Positions 36,057-46,789 of a DNA stretch of 64,000 nt are shown here, piece by piece. Source of the stretch: Thalassotalea algicola (lineage in GTDB: Bacteria; Pseudomonadota; Gammaproteobacteria; Enterobacterales; Alteromonadaceae); NCBI RefSeq assembly GCF_012932965.1, contig NZ_JABBXH010000005.1:1-64000 (forward strand), read 5' to 3'. Position numbers and translations under genes: made by a program. Position 1 is the first letter of the stretch. Each line of letters opens with the position of its first letter. A model generated the notes under the pieces. The model was given only the letters and a program-made list of their open reading frames with translations, ran no database searches and was not told where the DNA came from.

Positions 36057-36232
36057 GGGCAAAAGCATGACAATTTATGCTGTTTGTAACAACTTTGTTG
36101 TGATTAATTCATAAAAATGTAAAAACTGGCTTTTAATTAGGCGCATTAGTGTTTTAAGATACTGGTCGAACTAGTTAAATAAGGCATTAAGCCAGATAAT
36201 AATAAAACTAACCTTAAGAAGTAGGTGTTCGC

Positions 36233-38257
36233 ATGAATGTAAAAGTTGCCCATAAGATTATATTAGGGTTTACTGTCATTTTGTTATTGTTAATTGTCAG
36301 CAGTGTAAGTTCTATAGGGATTTTAGCGAACATTGAAGAAGCTACAGAGCAAGTTGATAGCCAAGCCATACCAATACAACAACTCAGTAACAGTATCCAG
36401 ATAGAGTTACTAAAACAAGCTAAACAAGCTTCGCAGATCGATGGTATTCAAGATCTTGCTTTACTTGAACAATTGAAAATCGCATTTGAGCAAGGTGGTC
36501 AGCAATTAGCTGTGCATCGTACTAAGCTTACAAAGTTACTAAAAGGTCAGCCAATGGAAAAGCAATTGAAGCTTTTCCTGTCTCAATACGAATCTTTTGT
36601 AATCGATGTTCAACAAATGCTGGACAATAAAGTAGGTGTTATTGAAAAAGGCGCTGAATTAGCAAGCATTGAAGATGAACTTAATCTTTACTTGGATGAA
36701 GCTGGCGCGCTACTCGTTGATTTAACTTACCTTGAAGACCCTGATGAACAAGCAACGATAGATCGCATTGCTGGTGCTGCAGGGCAAATTGAAGGTTATT
36801 TGATCAATGTGACTGATGCGACTAAGTCAGTAAATCAAATCAATGATTTAGCTGAGGTTCAAGATAGTGAAGCTGTGATCAATCAATCGTTAGGTACGAT
36901 TGAACAACAGACCGTGTATTTAGTGAACTTAGGTCAAGACTACAATACCGATGGCGTAATAGAACAGTTTGTTGAAGAGTTTAATAAATCTAAGAATTTA
37001 CTTAGTGGTGACAATAACTACTTTGCAGTGAAGATTAGTCAGTTGGAGCTGCAAAAGGCGCTTAATATTAGTTTAGTATCGTCAGAAAAAAATATTTCTC
37101 AGTCAATTGAAATTATTGATGGCTTGTTATCGCAAGTGGATGACAACTTACAACGCTTACAACAAGACGTGTTTGATGATGTTGACCGTGGTCAGATGTT
37201 AACAAGCATTATTATGATCGTGCTTATCGCCGCGAGCATAACAATTGCCTTTTTAACCATTCGTTCAATGATAGAGCCACTGAACAAGATTAATAATGTG
37301 CTTAGCTCAATTGCCCAAGGTGATTTGTCTCATCAGTTAGACGTTAATAGTCGAGATGAGTACGGTCAGTTGTCAACAAACGTAAATTCAGTAGTGAGCC
37401 ATTTGAAAGTGTTAATTGACGAAATAGGTCAAAATGCTAATGCGTTAAATGTTGCGGCAAATCGCTCTGAAGAAGAAATTCAGTCGGTGGCTCAATCATT
37501 AGATACGCAGCAAGACACGGTTAACGGTGTGACTAATATTACCCAAGCACTTAGTCTAAATGCTGATGAAGTGTTAGCAAAATCCACTGACGCAGAAAGT
37601 CAAATGACAGAAGCATTGGATCGCAGTAATGAACTAGAGCAGCGTGCCAATAGTACCGCGAGTAAGATTAGTGATTTGAGCGAATTACTTGATGCTACGG
37701 CAGGGAGAATGTCAGCTTTAGATAAAGAAGCGACCAATATTAGTAGCATACTGGAAACAATTCAGAGCATTGCTGATCAAACTAATTTACTTGCATTAAA
37801 TGCGGCAATAGAAGCTGCGCGAGCTGGTGAAGCTGGTAGAGGGTTCTCAGTTGTTGCTGATGAAGTGCGTATGTTGGCGAGTAGAACTCAAGAGTCGACC
37901 GCTGAAATCAACGCCATGATCGATTCGTTACAGTCCCAAACCGGCTCTGTTGTGGCGGAAATTGAGCAAGGCAAGGATGGTGCTAAATTGTGTCAAACTG
38001 ATACTGAGCGATTACTAGAAACATTGACAACTATAAGTCAGGCGATTGAACAAATGCATATGATGAGTAGCGATATTTCTTCAGCTGCTGAACAGCAAAA
38101 CTCATTGAGCAATGAAATAAATCAAAGCATTGCACTTGTTTCAGATATTAGCCAGCAAAGTAGTGAAAAATCGAGTTCAACGTTAGGCTATAGCCATGAA
38201 GTAGCAACGCTAGCCAAACAACTAGAGCAATCAGTTGATGCCTTTAAGGTTAAATAA
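36233..38257 (+). CDS. Methyl-accepting chemotaxis protein with large periplasmic helical domain
   Basis: A 674-residue chemoreceptor. The first membrane helix is about 10-31, a long all-helical periplasmic region (about 32-320) is rich in Gln, Glu and Leu, and the second helix (about 322-345) is followed by HAMP ([23 protein letters not shown]) and the signalling domain with [36 protein letters not shown]. The periplasmic domain resembles the long helical-bundle sensor type; its ligand is unknown. There is no C-terminal CheR pentapeptide. It sits alone between the rib operon and dxs, where many relatives keep ribH-nusB-thiL. Confidence 0.9.
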   Translation: MNVKVAHKIILGFTVILLLLIVSSVSSIGILANIEEATEQVDSQAIPIQQLSNSIQIELLKQAKQASQIDGIQDLALLEQLKIAFEQGGQQLAVHRTKLTKLLKGQPMEKQLKLFLSQYESFVIDVQQMLDNKVGVIEKGAELASIEDELNLYLDEAGALLVDLTYLEDPDEQATIDRIAGAAGQIEGYLINVTDATKSVNQINDLAEVQDSEAVINQSLGTIEQQTVYLVNLGQDYNTDGVIEQFVEEFNKSKNLLSGDNNYFAVKISQLELQKALNISLVSSEKNISQSIEIIDGLLSQVDDNLQRLQQDVFDDVDRGQMLTSIIMIVLIAASITIAFLTIRSMIEPLNKINNVLSSIAQGDLSHQLDVNSRDEYGQLSTNVNSVVSHLKVLIDEIGQNANALNVAANRSEEEIQSVAQSLDTQQDTVNGVTNITQALSLNADEVLAKSTDAESQMTEALDRSNELEQRANSTASKISDLSELLDATAGRMSALDKEATNISSILETIQSIADQTNLLALNAAIEAARAGEAGRGFSVVADEVRMLASRTQESTAEINAMIDSLQSQTGSVVAEIEQGKDGAKLCQTDTERLLETLTTISQAIEQMHMMSSDISSAAEQQNSLSNEINQSIALVSDISQQSSEKSSSTLGYSHEVATLAKQLEQSVDAFKVK

Positions 38258-38275
38258 CTAATTGATAATTGAAAT

Positions 38276-38304
38276 AAAAAAAGCCGCTTAAAGCGGCTTT
38301 TTTT
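38276..38304. terminator. Bidirectional terminator, chemoreceptor / dxs
   Basis: AAAAAAAGCCGCTT, AAGCGGCTTTTTTT: a compact stem flanked by A and T runs between convergent genes. Confidence 0.92.
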
Positions 38305-38322
38305 ATTTCAATAATAGTGACT

Positions 38323-40185
38323 TTAACTAATGAAATTATTGATCTTATTTACTATTCCTTCGCAATCTAATCCTAATTCTTGATGGATTTCTTGCTGAGT
38401 ACCATGCTTGATAAATTGATCAGGTAATCCAATATTAAGTACCTTAACAGCTAAACCATTAGCAAGTATAAACTCATTTACTGCTGAGCCTGCGCCACCA
38501 GCAATTGCATTATCTTCAATTGTCACAATAACATCGTGCTTACTTGCTAGCTCTACAATAAGTGCTTCATCTAGCGGTTTTACAAAGCGCATATCGGCAA
38601 GGCTGGCATTTAGTGCTTCAGCAGCTTGTTCTGACTCGGCTAGCATAGTACCGAAATTGAGCATAGCAATTTGCTCACCTTCTTTTATGACTACTCCTTT
38701 ACCTATTTCAATCGTTTGTTCTATTGAAGGTAAGTCTGCTCCTGTACCATTGCCTCGTGGGTACCGAACAGCAGCTGGTCCTTGGTACTCGTGACCAGTA
38801 GTAAGCATTAATTGACACTCTTGCTCGTTAGATGGTGTCATTATCACCATATTAGGGATACAGCGCATAAAGCTTAAATCGAAAGAGCCTTGGTGAGTTG
38901 GGCCGTCGGCACCGACAATTCCAGCTCTATCGATTGCAAACAATACCGGTAAATTTTGTATAGCAATATCATGTATTAACTGGTCATAACCACGTTGTAA
39001 AAAGCTTGAATAAATTGCTACTACCGGATTATAGCCACCTATAGCTAAGCCCGCAGCATAGGTTACAGCGTGTTGTTCTGCGATGGCAACGTCAAAGTAT
39101 TGATCCGGGAAACGTTGACTAAATTCAACCATGCCAGAGCCTTCTCGCATGGCTGGAGTGATCGCCATTAATTTTTTATCTTGTTCGGCCATTTTACATA
39201 GCCAATCACCGAATATTTGTGAATAACTTGGTAAAGTAGGCTGACTTTTAGGTAAAGAAGTATCTGCAGGATCGAATTTGGGTACCGCGTGATACTTAAT
39301 TGGGTCTTGTTCTGCAGCGTGATAGCCTTTACCTTTCTTCGTTGCAATATGCAGTATTTGTGGTCCTTTTAGACTACGCATATTACGTATGGTATCTACT
39401 AAACCATCAACATCATGACCGTCAATTGGACCTATGTAGTTAAAACCTAATTCTTCAAAGAACGTGCTCGGAACTACCATACCTTTTAAGTGTTCTTCAG
39501 CGCGGCTCGCTAGTTCTTTAATTGGTGGAATATTATTAAGTAATTTTTTGCCACCTTCACGAATACCAGTATAAAAACTGCCAGATAACATTTTGGCTAG
39601 ATGATTATTTAACGCTCCAACGTTTTCTGAGATAGACATTTCATTATCATTTAAGATAACTAACATGTCTTTATGAATGTCCCCAGCGTGGTTTAGTGCT
39701 TCAAATGCCATACCGGCTGTCATGGCGCCATCACCAATAACAGCGACGACCTTTCGCTCTTTTCCTTCTTTTTCAGCGGCTACAGCTAAGCCTAAAGCTG
39801 CTGAAATAGAGGTACTTGAGTGACCAACGCTTAACACATCATAGTCACTTTCTTCTCGCCAAGGGAAAGGGTGTAATCCGTCTTTTTGACGAATAGTATG
39901 AAGCCTATCACGACGACCGGTCAGTATTTTATGTGGATATGCTTGATGGCCTACGTCCCAAATTAAATGATCAAAGGGCGTTTTATAAACATAATGTAGA
40001 GCTACTGTTAATTCGATAGTGCCTAAGCCTGAAGCAAAATGCCCACTGCTCTTACTTACTGAGTTTAATAAATAGCTACGTAACTCTTCACTAACTTGTG
40101 GTAATTGATCTTGTTGCAGAAGACGCAATTCATCTGGAGTATCAATAGTAGAAAGCAAAGGGTAATCAGCAAGGTTGATTGTCAT
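38323..40185 (-). CDS. dxs: 1-deoxy-D-xylulose-5-phosphate synthase
   Basis: A 620-residue thiamine-diphosphate enzyme that makes DXP from pyruvate and glyceraldehyde-3-phosphate, the first step of the MEP isoprenoid pathway and a source for thiamine and pyridoxal. [18 protein letters not shown] then NDNEMSIS is the ThDP/metal motif (about 150-185), and the transketolase-type domain has [17 protein letters not shown] and [18 protein letters not shown]. Third gene of xseB-ispA-dxs, 13 bases after ispA. Confidence 0.97.
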   Translation of the reverse strand: MTINLADYPLLSTIDTPDELRLLQQDQLPQVSEELRSYLLNSVSKSSGHFASGLGTIELTVALHYVYKTPFDHLIWDVGHQAYPHKILTGRRDRLHTIRQKDGLHPFPWREESDYDVLSVGHSSTSISAALGLAVAAEKEGKERKVVAVIGDGAMTAGMAFEALNHAGDIHKDMLVILNDNEMSISENVGALNNHLAKMLSGSFYTGIREGGKKLLNNIPPIKELASRAEEHLKGMVVPSTFFEELGFNYIGPIDGHDVDGLVDTIRNMRSLKGPQILHIATKKGKGYHAAEQDPIKYHAVPKFDPADTSLPKSQPTLPSYSQIFGDWLCKMAEQDKKLMAITPAMREGSGMVEFSQRFPDQYFDVAIAEQHAVTYAAGLAIGGYNPVVAIYSSFLQRGYDQLIHDIAIQNLPVLFAIDRAGIVGADGPTHQGSFDLSFMRCIPNMVIMTPSNEQECQLMLTTGHEYQGPAAVRYPRGNGTGADLPSIEQTIEIGKGVVIKEGEQIAMLNFGTMLAESEQAAEALNASLADMRFVKPLDEALIVELASKHDVIVTIEDNAIAGGAGSAVNEFILANGLAVKVLNIGLPDQFIKHGTQQEIHQELGLDCEGIVNKINNFIS

Positions 40186-40198
40186 AATATTTTTATAA

Positions 40199-41089
40199 TT
40201 AATGAGTACGGCGAACTATAAAAGTCGCAAATTCAGCTAAATTCTGCGTATTGTAGGGCAAAGTGGCTAAAGCTTGAAGTGATTCTTGGTATAAGTCATC
40301 CGCTTTTTGCTTTGCACCCTCTAAACCTAACAAGGCAGGATATGTTGATTTGTTCGCAGCAATATCTGAACCCTTAGGTTTTCCAAGCTCTTCTTCGCTT
40401 GAAGTGATGTCAATAATATCGTCTTGTACTTGGTAGGCTAAACCAACTAATTCGGCAAATTGGTTCAAGGATGTTTTTTGAGAGGCAGTAATTGATTCTA
40501 CACATTCAGCTGCCATTGCAACTGATGCCTTGAGAAGCGCTCCTGTTTTTAGCGCATGGAGGTTTTCTAATTCGTTTATCGAAATAGCCTGGTTTGTCGC
40601 GCTTAAATCAAGCGCTTGACCACCACACATGCCACTATATCCTGATGCTTGTACAAGTAATTGAAATAATTTTGTTCTTTTGCCATCTACCAATACTGAA
40701 AATGGGTGATTAGCTAAAAAATCGAATGCTAAGGTTTGTAAACTGTCGCCAGCCAAAATTGCCGTCGCTTCGTCAAAAGCTTTGTGACAAGTTGGTTTGC
40801 CTCTACGTAAGTCATCATCGTCCATGGCAGGTAAATCATCATGTAGTAACGAATAGGCATGAATACATTCCAATGCACAGGCAATGCCGTCTAAATCTTC
40901 CATTGAAGCACCGAGAGCTTGACCTGTCGTATAAACAAGATAAGGACGCATACGTTTGCCACCAATTAGCAAGCCATAACGCATTGCGTCGAGCAATTTT
41001 TCGTCATTAACCATAAGGGTATCAAGCTTTTCTGAAAGCAACTGATTAACGCGATGTTGATAATTTTCTAATTGGGGGAGGTTAGGCAC
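40199..41089 (-). CDS. ispA: Farnesyl diphosphate synthase (IspA)
   Basis: A 296-residue trans-prenyltransferase that condenses IPP with DMAPP/GPP to make farnesyl diphosphate. The first Asp-rich motif DDLPAMD is at 84-90 and the second, DDIID, follows in [26 protein letters not shown] binds the substrate phosphates. The start is GTG at 41089, 3 bases after the xseB stop. It feeds quinone and undecaprenyl synthesis. Confidence 0.96.
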   Translation of the reverse strand: MPNLPQLENYQHRVNQLLSEKLDTLMVNDEKLLDAMRYGLLIGGKRMRPYLVYTTGQALGASMEDLDGIACALECIHAYSLLHDDLPAMDDDDLRRGKPTCHKAFDEATAILAGDSLQTLAFDFLANHPFSVLVDGKRTKLFQLLVQASGYSGMCGGQALDLSATNQAISINELENLHALKTGALLKASVAMAAECVESITASQKTSLNQFAELVGLAYQVQDDIIDITSSEEELGKPKGSDIAANKSTYPALLGLEGAKQKADDLYQESLQALATLPYNTQNLAEFATFIVRRTH

Positions 41090-41092
41090 GAG

Positions 41093-41335
41093 TTAACTCT
41101 CTTCAGCATCAAAGTGAGTTAATGCTTGTTCACCGTTTTGGTTGACCAGCATTTGTACTTTTTGCTCTGCATCTTGCAGTTTAGTTTGACTTAACTGACT
41201 AAGCTTTAGGCCTCGTTCAAAGACAGCCATTGATTCTTCTAAGCTAAGTTCGCCTTGCTCAAGTTGCCCAACGATAGTGTCTAACTCTGTCAAAGCCTCT
41301 TCAAAGCTTAAATTTTCTAATTTCTTTTTAGCCAT
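41093..41335 (-). CDS. xseB: Exodeoxyribonuclease VII small subunit
   Basis: An 80-residue XseB, normal length. LSFEEALTELDTIVGQLEQGELSLEESMAVFERGLKL is diagnostic. It joins XseA to form the single-strand exonuclease VII. ATG 41335 is the natural start; a TTG three codons upstream is not needed. It heads the xseB-ispA-dxs operon, the standard gammaproteobacterial arrangement. Confidence 0.95.
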   Translation of the reverse strand: MAKKKLENLSFEEALTELDTIVGQLEQGELSLEESMAVFERGLKLSQLSQTKLQDAEQKVQMLVNQNGEQALTHFDAEES

Positions 41336-41439
41336 AGCTACCAAGCGATAAAATAAGTCATGTTAATAAGGCGCAAAGGTACATCACAGTAGGCGGTAGG
41401 TCAATCAAAGAACATTCTTAGCTTTATATAAAAAACAAG

Positions 41440-41466
41440 TTAAGTTATTGACGGTTAGGGCGATAA
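41440..41466 (+). promoter_or_regulatory. Probable sigma28 (FliA) promoter of pomAB
   Basis: TTAAGTTA (41440-41447), exactly 11 bases, then GGCGATAA (41459-41466). The sigma28 consensus is TAAAGTTT-N11-GCCGATAA; the match is 6 of 8 and 7 of 8. Transcription would start near 41473, about 80 bases before pomA. Confidence 0.65.
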
Positions 41467-41476
41467 TATCAATATA

Positions 41477-41513
41477 ACTATTCGCGAATAGTAAATTGAT
41501 AATGTATTATCAA
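41477..41513 (+). repeat. Two palindromes in the pomA leader
   Basis: ACTATTCGCGAATAGT (41477-41492) is a perfect 16-bp palindrome. TTGATAAT (41496-41503) and ATTATCAA (41506-41513) form a second 8-bp inverted repeat. Both lie just after the predicted sigma28 start point, so they could be an operator or part of the 5' leader RNA. Confidence 0.75.
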
Positions 41514-41555
41514 ATTAATTCAGGTCGTTAAAGACACTTATTTAGGAGGCAGTTT

Positions 41556-42320
41556 GTGGATTTAGCTACGCTACTAGGGATGTTAGGCGCTATCGGATTC
41601 ATTGTGATGGCAATGATATTGGGTGGCGACATTTCAATGTTCGTCGACACACAGTCTATTCTGATTGTATTTTGTGGTTCAATTTTTGTTGTTTTGTCTA
41701 ATTACAACATGGGGCAATTTTTTACGATAGGTAAAATTATCGGTAAAGCATTCATGTTTAAAATTGAAAAACCAGAAGAGTTAATTGAACAATCAGTAGA
41801 AATGGCTGATGCTGCTCGTAAAGGTGGTTTCTTGGCACTAGAAGAGGCTGAAATTTCAAATGCCTTTATGCAAAAAGGTGTCGATATGTTAGTTGATGGC
41901 CACGATGCTGATGTGGTTAGAGGAACTCTGCAGAAAGATATCGCATTAACTACAGAGCGCCATGAAACCGGCGTTGGTATGCTAGGAGCGCTTGCTGAAG
42001 TGGCACCGGCTATGGGGATGATAGGTACGTTAATCGGTCTAGTTGCCATGTTATCAAATATGGATGACCCAAAAGCTATCGGTCCTGCAATGGCGGTTGC
42101 ACTTTTGACTACCTTATATGGTGCTTTTTTAGCAAACGTTATTGCCATTCCAATTTCAAATAAGCTGTCACTTCGTATGGCAGAAGAGAAGTTAAACCAA
42201 GAACTAATACTCGATGCGGTATTAGGTATTCAAGACGGCCAAAATCCACGCGTTATCGAAGGGTTGTTGAAAAACTACTTGGCTGAAGGTAAACGTGCTA
42301 TCGATACGACCGAAGAATAG
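41556..42320 (+). CDS. pomA: Flagellar motor stator protein PomA
   Basis: A 254-residue MotA-family stator subunit with four membrane helices. MDLATLLGMLGAIGFIVMAMILGGDISMF and the helices with APAMGMIGTLIGLVAMLSNMDDPKAIGPAMAVALLTTLYGAFLANVIAIP are typical of PomA, the sodium-driven type. The cytoplasmic loop should contact FliG. The start is GTG at 41556, 6-7 bases after AGGAGG. It is followed by pomB after 11 bases. A sigma28-type promoter lies upstream. Confidence 0.95.
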   Translation: MDLATLLGMLGAIGFIVMAMILGGDISMFVDTQSILIVFCGSIFVVLSNYNMGQFFTIGKIIGKAFMFKIEKPEELIEQSVEMADAARKGGFLALEEAEISNAFMQKGVDMLVDGHDADVVRGTLQKDIALTTERHETGVGMLGALAEVAPAMGMIGTLIGLVAMLSNMDDPKAIGPAMAVALLTTLYGAFLANVIAIPISNKLSLRMAEEKLNQELILDAVLGIQDGQNPRVIEGLLKNYLAEGKRAIDTTEE

Positions 42321-42331
42321 CGAGGTAACAA

Positions 42332-43288
42332 ATGGCTCCACCTCCTGAGTGTAAATGTCCACCTCCTGGCTTACCGGCTTGGATGGGGACATTTGCCGAC
42401 TTAATGTCGCTACTAATGTGCTTTTTCGTACTACTTTTGTCGTTTTCGGAAATGGATGTACTGAAGTTTAAGCAAATAGCAGGTTCAATGAAATTTGCTT
42501 TTGGTGTGCAGAATAAAATTGAAGTTAAGGATATCCCAAAAGGTACCAGTATTATCGCGCAGGAGTTTAGACCAGGAAAGCCTGAGCCGACGCCAATAGA
42601 GGTTATTCAACAGCAAACTATGGAAATGACTCAGCAAATGCTGGAATTTCAGGCTGGTGATGAAACGTCTGCTGGTGGTCGTCAAGAACAGCGCGGTACT
42701 GAACGTGGTGGGCAATCACAAAGTACTGACACACAAATGTCTCAGCAACAAATAGAGCAAGCTCAAGAGCAATTAGAGCAAGCTCAGCAAGAACAGGTTA
42801 ACGAGCTCGTTAAGAAAATTGCCGAACAAATGGAACAACAAATCCAAGACGGTGCAATTGAGCTAGAGTCATTAGGCCAGCAAGTCACAATTCGAATTCG
42901 TGAAAATGGTTCTTTCCCGTCAGGTTCTGCATTTTTACAACCTAAATTTAAACCTATCATACAAGATATTGGCGAATTGCTTAATACGGTGCCGGGTGAA
43001 ATCATGATTTCTGGAAATACCGACAATCAAGGCATAAGCTCTGAACTGTTTAGATCAAATTGGGATTTAAGCAGTCAACGAGCTGTAGCTATTGCGCATG
43101 AAATGGTGAAGGTACAAGGTTTTGATCCGAGCAGGCTAATGGTTGTCGGTCATGCGGATACTCGTCCACTGGTGCCAAATACAAATGCCTTAAATAGACG
43201 TCGTAACCGTCGAGTAGAGATCTCTATTAATCAAGGTAAGGCAAAGGTTACCGACCCAATATCTTTAAGTGAAGGTTCGAATAATTAG
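42332..43288 (+). CDS. pomB: Flagellar motor stator protein PomB
   Basis: A 318-residue MotB-family stator subunit. Short N-terminus PPPECKCPPPGLPAWMGTFADLMSLLMCFFVLLLSFSEMD holds the single membrane helix with the ion-binding Asp (FADLMS, about residue 24), as in PomB. A Gln-rich periplasmic stretch (about 90-160) follows, then an OmpA-like peptidoglycan-binding domain (ISGNTDNQG, LMVVGHADTRPLVPN, NRRRNRRVEI). With PomA it forms a channel anchored to the wall. Sodium dependence is inferred by family resemblance. Confidence 0.95.
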   Translation: MAPPPECKCPPPGLPAWMGTFADLMSLLMCFFVLLLSFSEMDVLKFKQIAGSMKFAFGVQNKIEVKDIPKGTSIIAQEFRPGKPEPTPIEVIQQQTMEMTQQMLEFQAGDETSAGGRQEQRGTERGGQSQSTDTQMSQQQIEQAQEQLEQAQQEQVNELVKKIAEQMEQQIQDGAIELESLGQQVTIRIRENGSFPSGSAFLQPKFKPIIQDIGELLNTVPGEIMISGNTDNQGISSELFRSNWDLSSQRAVAIAHEMVKVQGFDPSRLMVVGHADTRPLVPNTNALNRRRNRRVEISINQGKAKVTDPISLSEGSNN

Positions 43289-43295
43289 TTTTCAT

Positions 43296-43325
43296 AAAAA
43301 AAGAGCAGCAAACGCTGCTCTTTTT
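43296..43325 (+). terminator. Intrinsic terminator of pomAB
   Basis: AAAGAGCAGC, 4-base loop, GCTGCTCTTTTT. Confidence 0.92.
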
Positions 43326-43382
43326 ATTTCCACACCCCCTAGTGTATAATGCGCGCCACTTTATTTTGTCTTGGTGGTATTA

Positions 43383-44837
43383 ATGAAATTTATTGTTAAG
43401 TTGCAAGCGGAAATTGCGATTAAAAGTCGTCCCGTTCGTAAGCGTTTTACTAAAATTCTAGAATCGAATATTAAAAACGTTTTGCGTCGTGTTGATGAGC
43501 AAGTTACTACGCAGGTCAACTGGGATAGCATTGAAGTTAATACTAAAAATGACACAGGCGAAAACCGACAAGCACTTGTGGAGACCTTAAAGTGCATTCC
43601 AGGTGTAGCGTCATTTATCGAAGTACAACAAACTGACTTTACAGATCTTCATAGCATTTATGAGAAAACATTAGCTGTTCATGCAGACACTATTGCCAAT
43701 AAAACGTTTTGTGTTCGAATTAAACGTAATGGTGATCATGAATTTAGTTCTCTTCAAGCAGAGCAGTATGTTGGTGGTGGCCTAAATCAAGCAGTTGAAT
43801 CTGCAAAAGTTAAATTAAAAAAGCCTGAAGAAACTATTCGTCTAGAAATAAAACAAGACAAATTATTCATTGTTACCCAAGCACATAAAGGGTTAGGCGG
43901 ATTCCCCATAGCAACACAAGAAGACGTTTTATCCTTGATGTCTGGTGGTTTTGACTCGGGTGTTGCTAGTTATCAGATGATCAAAAAAGGTGCTCGAACT
44001 CACTTTTGCTTCTTTAATTTAGGTGGCACAGCGCATGAAGTAGGTGTTAAGCAAGTAAGCCACTACTTATGGAGCAAATATGGCGCTTCACATCGCATTA
44101 AATTTATTGCAGTAGACTTTGATCCTGTGGTGGCTGAGATTTTAGAAAAAATTGAAAATGGCCAAATGGGCGTTATTTTAAAGCGCATGATGATGCGCGC
44201 TGCAGCGAAAGTTGCTGAAAAAATGGGCATTCAATCTTTGGTAACAGGTGAAGCATTAGGGCAAGTATCAAGTCAAACGTTAACTAACCTTAATGTGATT
44301 GATCGTGTTACAGAAACGCTAATTCTTCGTCCTTTAGCAGCGTACGATAAACAAGATATTATTGATATTGCTCGTGAAATTGGCACTGAAGATTTTGCTA
44401 AAACTATTCCTGAATACTGTGGTGTTATTTCAAAGAAACCTACAGTTAAAGCTGTTCTGTCTAAAGTAGAAGCTGAAGAAGATAATTTTGATTTTGGCAT
44501 TTTAGATAGTGTAGTTGAAAATGCTCGAGTATTCGATATTCGAGATATTGGTCAAGAAACTGAACAAGAAGTGCAAGCTGTTCAAGAGCTTTCAGAAGTA
44601 GCTGAAAATACAGTAATTGTTGATATTAGAAGCCCTGAAGAAGAAGATGAAAAACCGCTGGAGCTAGACGGCATTGAAGTGATACATATCCCATTTTTTA
44701 AATTGGGTACACAGTTTGGTGATTTAGATAAATCGAAAGAGTATTTATTATATTGTGACCGCGGGGTAATGAGTAAGCTTCAAGCGCTATATTTACATGA
44801 CAATGGCTTTAGTAACGTTCATGTATATCGCCCATAA
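43383..44837 (+). CDS. thiI: tRNA 4-thiouridine / thiamine thiazole sulfurtransferase ThiI
   Basis: A 484-residue ThiI. It adds sulfur to U8 of tRNA and to the ThiS carrier for thiamine. The domains are an N-terminal ferredoxin-like/THUMP part (about 1-165), a PP-loop ATPase ([17 protein letters not shown]) and a C-terminal rhodanese domain with catalytic Cys458 in YCDRGVMS. The partner Cys in [15 protein letters not shown], equivalent to E. coli Cys344, is present. The long form with rhodanese is therefore intact. Start at 43383 matches MKFIVKL; an upstream in-frame start is not used. Confidence 0.96.
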   Translation: MKFIVKLQAEIAIKSRPVRKRFTKILESNIKNVLRRVDEQVTTQVNWDSIEVNTKNDTGENRQALVETLKCIPGVASFIEVQQTDFTDLHSIYEKTLAVHADTIANKTFCVRIKRNGDHEFSSLQAEQYVGGGLNQAVESAKVKLKKPEETIRLEIKQDKLFIVTQAHKGLGGFPIATQEDVLSLMSGGFDSGVASYQMIKKGARTHFCFFNLGGTAHEVGVKQVSHYLWSKYGASHRIKFIAVDFDPVVAEILEKIENGQMGVILKRMMMRAAAKVAEKMGIQSLVTGEALGQVSSQTLTNLNVIDRVTETLILRPLAAYDKQDIIDIAREIGTEDFAKTIPEYCGVISKKPTVKAVLSKVEAEEDNFDFGILDSVVENARVFDIRDIGQETEQEVQAVQELSEVAENTVIVDIRSPEEEDEKPLELDGIEVIHIPFFKLGTQFGDLDKSKEYLLYCDRGVMSKLQALYLHDNGFSNVHVYRP

Positions 44838-44854
44838 CAGACAATTGTTGATAT

Positions 44855-44886
44855 AAAAAATGCCGCATATAGCGGCATTTTTTTTG
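44855..44886. terminator. Bidirectional terminator, thiI / bamD
   Basis: AAAAAATGCCGC, 4-base loop, GCGGCATTTTTTTT between convergent genes. Confidence 0.92.
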
Positions 44887-44903
44887 ACTAAAGAAGTTCT
44901 TTG

Positions 44904-45662
44904 CTAGTTAATCAATGCGTTGGCTGGGTAGTTTGCCGCTAACACTTGCAATGCGTTACGTTTTAAATCGTCTAACTTTAATTCTTCGTAACATCTAACC
45001 ATCATTTCTAATGCGCTTTCCATTTCATTGCTTGGAGAATAATACTCTACGATATAACGAGCACGATTCGCAGCTGAAACAAAAGCATCGCGTTTAAAAT
45101 AAAACTCAGCGACAGCTAACTCATAGCGAGCAAGACGTGACTTTATAGCTATCATTCGCTTTCTAGCATCAGCAGAATATTTGCTGTTTGGGTGATCATC
45201 GACTATTTTTCGAAAATCATTAAATGCATCACGTGACGCCGTTGGATCTCGGTCTGCTCTGTCGATACCCGCTAAGTCTTGGAATAAGTTTTGTTCAGTT
45301 TCCAAGTTGATTAAAGCGCGCATGTAATAAACATAATCTACATTTGAATGCGTAGGGTTTAATCGCAGGAAACGGTCGGCTAGCGCAACACCTTGCTCGG
45401 CATTACCTGTTTTGTAGTAAGCGAACAACAGGTCTAACTGTACCTGATGTGAAATTGGGCCAAATGGGAAGCGAGAGTCAATTGCTGAAAGAATTTGAAT
45501 CGCTTTTTGATACAAGCCATTATCTAACGCTTCTCGAGCATCAACAAATAATGCCTGTGCTGAGCGGTCTGGTACTTTTTCAATGTCAACTTCAGAAGAA
45601 GAACAGCCTGTTAATGCCACTACGGCGGCTAATAATATGGCTTTTAAGGTCAATTTATCCAT
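44904..45662 (-). CDS. bamD: Outer membrane assembly lipoprotein BamD
   Basis: A 252-residue essential BAM-complex lipoprotein. The signal ends in ALTGC with Cys20. TPR-type repeats follow (ALFVDAREALDNGLYQKAIQILSAIDSRFPFGPISHQVQLDLLFAYYK), and the segment DRADRDPTASRDAFNDFRKIVDDHPNSKYSADARKRM is diagnostic. It helps BamA fold beta-barrels, including the porin in this window. The start at 45662 gives the right signal; the in-frame codon at 45677 is rejected. It is divergent from rluD. Confidence 0.96.
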   Translation of the reverse strand: MDKLTLKAILLAAVVALTGCSSSEVDIEKVPDRSAQALFVDAREALDNGLYQKAIQILSAIDSRFPFGPISHQVQLDLLFAYYKTGNAEQGVALADRFLRLNPTHSNVDYVYYMRALINLETEQNLFQDLAGIDRADRDPTASRDAFNDFRKIVDDHPNSKYSADARKRMIAIKSRLARYELAVAEFYFKRDAFVSAANRARYIVEYYSPSNEMESALEMMVRCYEELKLDDLKRNALQVLAANYPANALIN

Positions 45663-45814
45663 AGACTTGGTTATCACTACTTTGTTTTCGTTAAAATTAT
45701 TATGAAAGCCCTAAACAAAAGGGTAAAATGCATTTCTAATTGTTGAGCAGCATTCTAACTCAGCAATCTTGCCTTGCACAGTGCAAATACAAATTTGATA
45801 GCAAAGAGATATTA

Positions 45815-46789
45815 ATGGCCGAAATTATTCAACATCAGGAAACCATACCTCAAGAGTGTTTAGGAAAACGATTAGACCAAGCTTTAGCTGAAATGTTTCC
45901 TGATTATTCACGTTCTCGAATAAAAGAATGGATTTTAGCAGGAAATGTCTTAGTTGATGGACAAGCAATTACTAAAGCGAGAGAGAAAGTATACGGCGGT
46001 GAACTCGTTACTATTGATGCGACTGTTGAAGCTGACATACGTTTTGAACCTCAAGATATTCCACTGAATATTGTGTATGAAGATGACGATATTTTAGTCA
46101 TAAATAAGCCAGCAGACCTTGTTGTTCACCCTGGAGCAGGAAACCCTGATGGCACTGTATTAAATGCTTTGCTTCACTATTGTCCTGAGTTAGAAGTTGT
46201 GCCACGAGCAGGTATCGTGCATCGACTAGATAAAGATACTACTGGTTTAATGGTGGTGGCTAAAACCATTCCGGCTCAAACCAATTTAGTTGATGCGCTA
46301 CAAGCGCGAGAAATCACCCGCGAATATGAAGCGATTGCCAATGGCGTGATGACTGCAGGCGGTACAGTTGATGAACCGATTGGTCGTCACTCAACAAAGC
46401 GTACGCACATGGCAGTTACCATTTCAGGTAGACCTTCGGTAACTCACTATCGTGTTATGGAAAAATATCGACTTCATACTCGTCTTCGTCTTCGTTTAGA
46501 GTCTGGACGTACGCACCAAATTAGGGTGCACATGGCGCATATTTCACACCCACTAGTTGGCGATCCACTATACGGAGGCCGGCCTCGTCCACCTAAAAAC
46601 TCTACCCCTGAGTTACTGGAATATTTACGTGGCTTCAAACGCCAAGCGCTGCATGCTGCTATGTTATCGCTATACCATCCCATTACTGGCGTATTGATGA
46701 CGTGGCGAGCAGATATTCCAGATGATTTTGAGAAACTGGTAAAATTGTTGCAAGAAGATAATAAGCTGAATGCAAAAGAGCAGTACTAG
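45815..46789 (+). CDS. rluD: 23S rRNA pseudouridine synthase RluD
   Basis: A 324-residue enzyme that makes pseudouridines 1911, 1915 and 1917 in helix 69 of 23S rRNA. The S4 RNA-binding domain is at about 18-75 (GKRLDQALAEMFPDYSRSRIKEWI). The catalytic domain has RAGIVHRLDKDTTGLMVVAKT with the essential Asp, and SGRTHQIRVHMAHISHPLVGDPLYGG. The start at 45815 follows GAGAT; 45740 is rejected as an over-extension. The end overlaps pgeF by 20 bases. Confidence 0.96.
   Translation: MAEIIQHQETIPQECLGKRLDQALAEMFPDYSRSRIKEWILAGNVLVDGQAITKAREKVYGGELVTIDATVEADIRFEPQDIPLNIVYEDDDILVINKPADLVVHPGAGNPDGTVLNALLHYCPELEVVPRAGIVHRLDKDTTGLMVVAKTIPAQTNLVDALQAREITREYEAIANGVMTAGGTVDEPIGRHSTKRTHMAVTISGRPSVTHYRVMEKYRLHTRLRLRLESGRTHQIRVHMAHISHPLVGDPLYGGRPRPPKNSTPELLEYLRGFKRQALHAAMLSLYHPITGVLMTWRADIPDDFEKLVKLLQEDNKLNAKEQY

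Noticed and set aside
36061-36232. sigma28 promoter for the 674-residue chemoreceptor
   Set aside because: GCCAGATAA near 36192 resembles the -10 with one extra base, but no TAAA element lies at the right distance.
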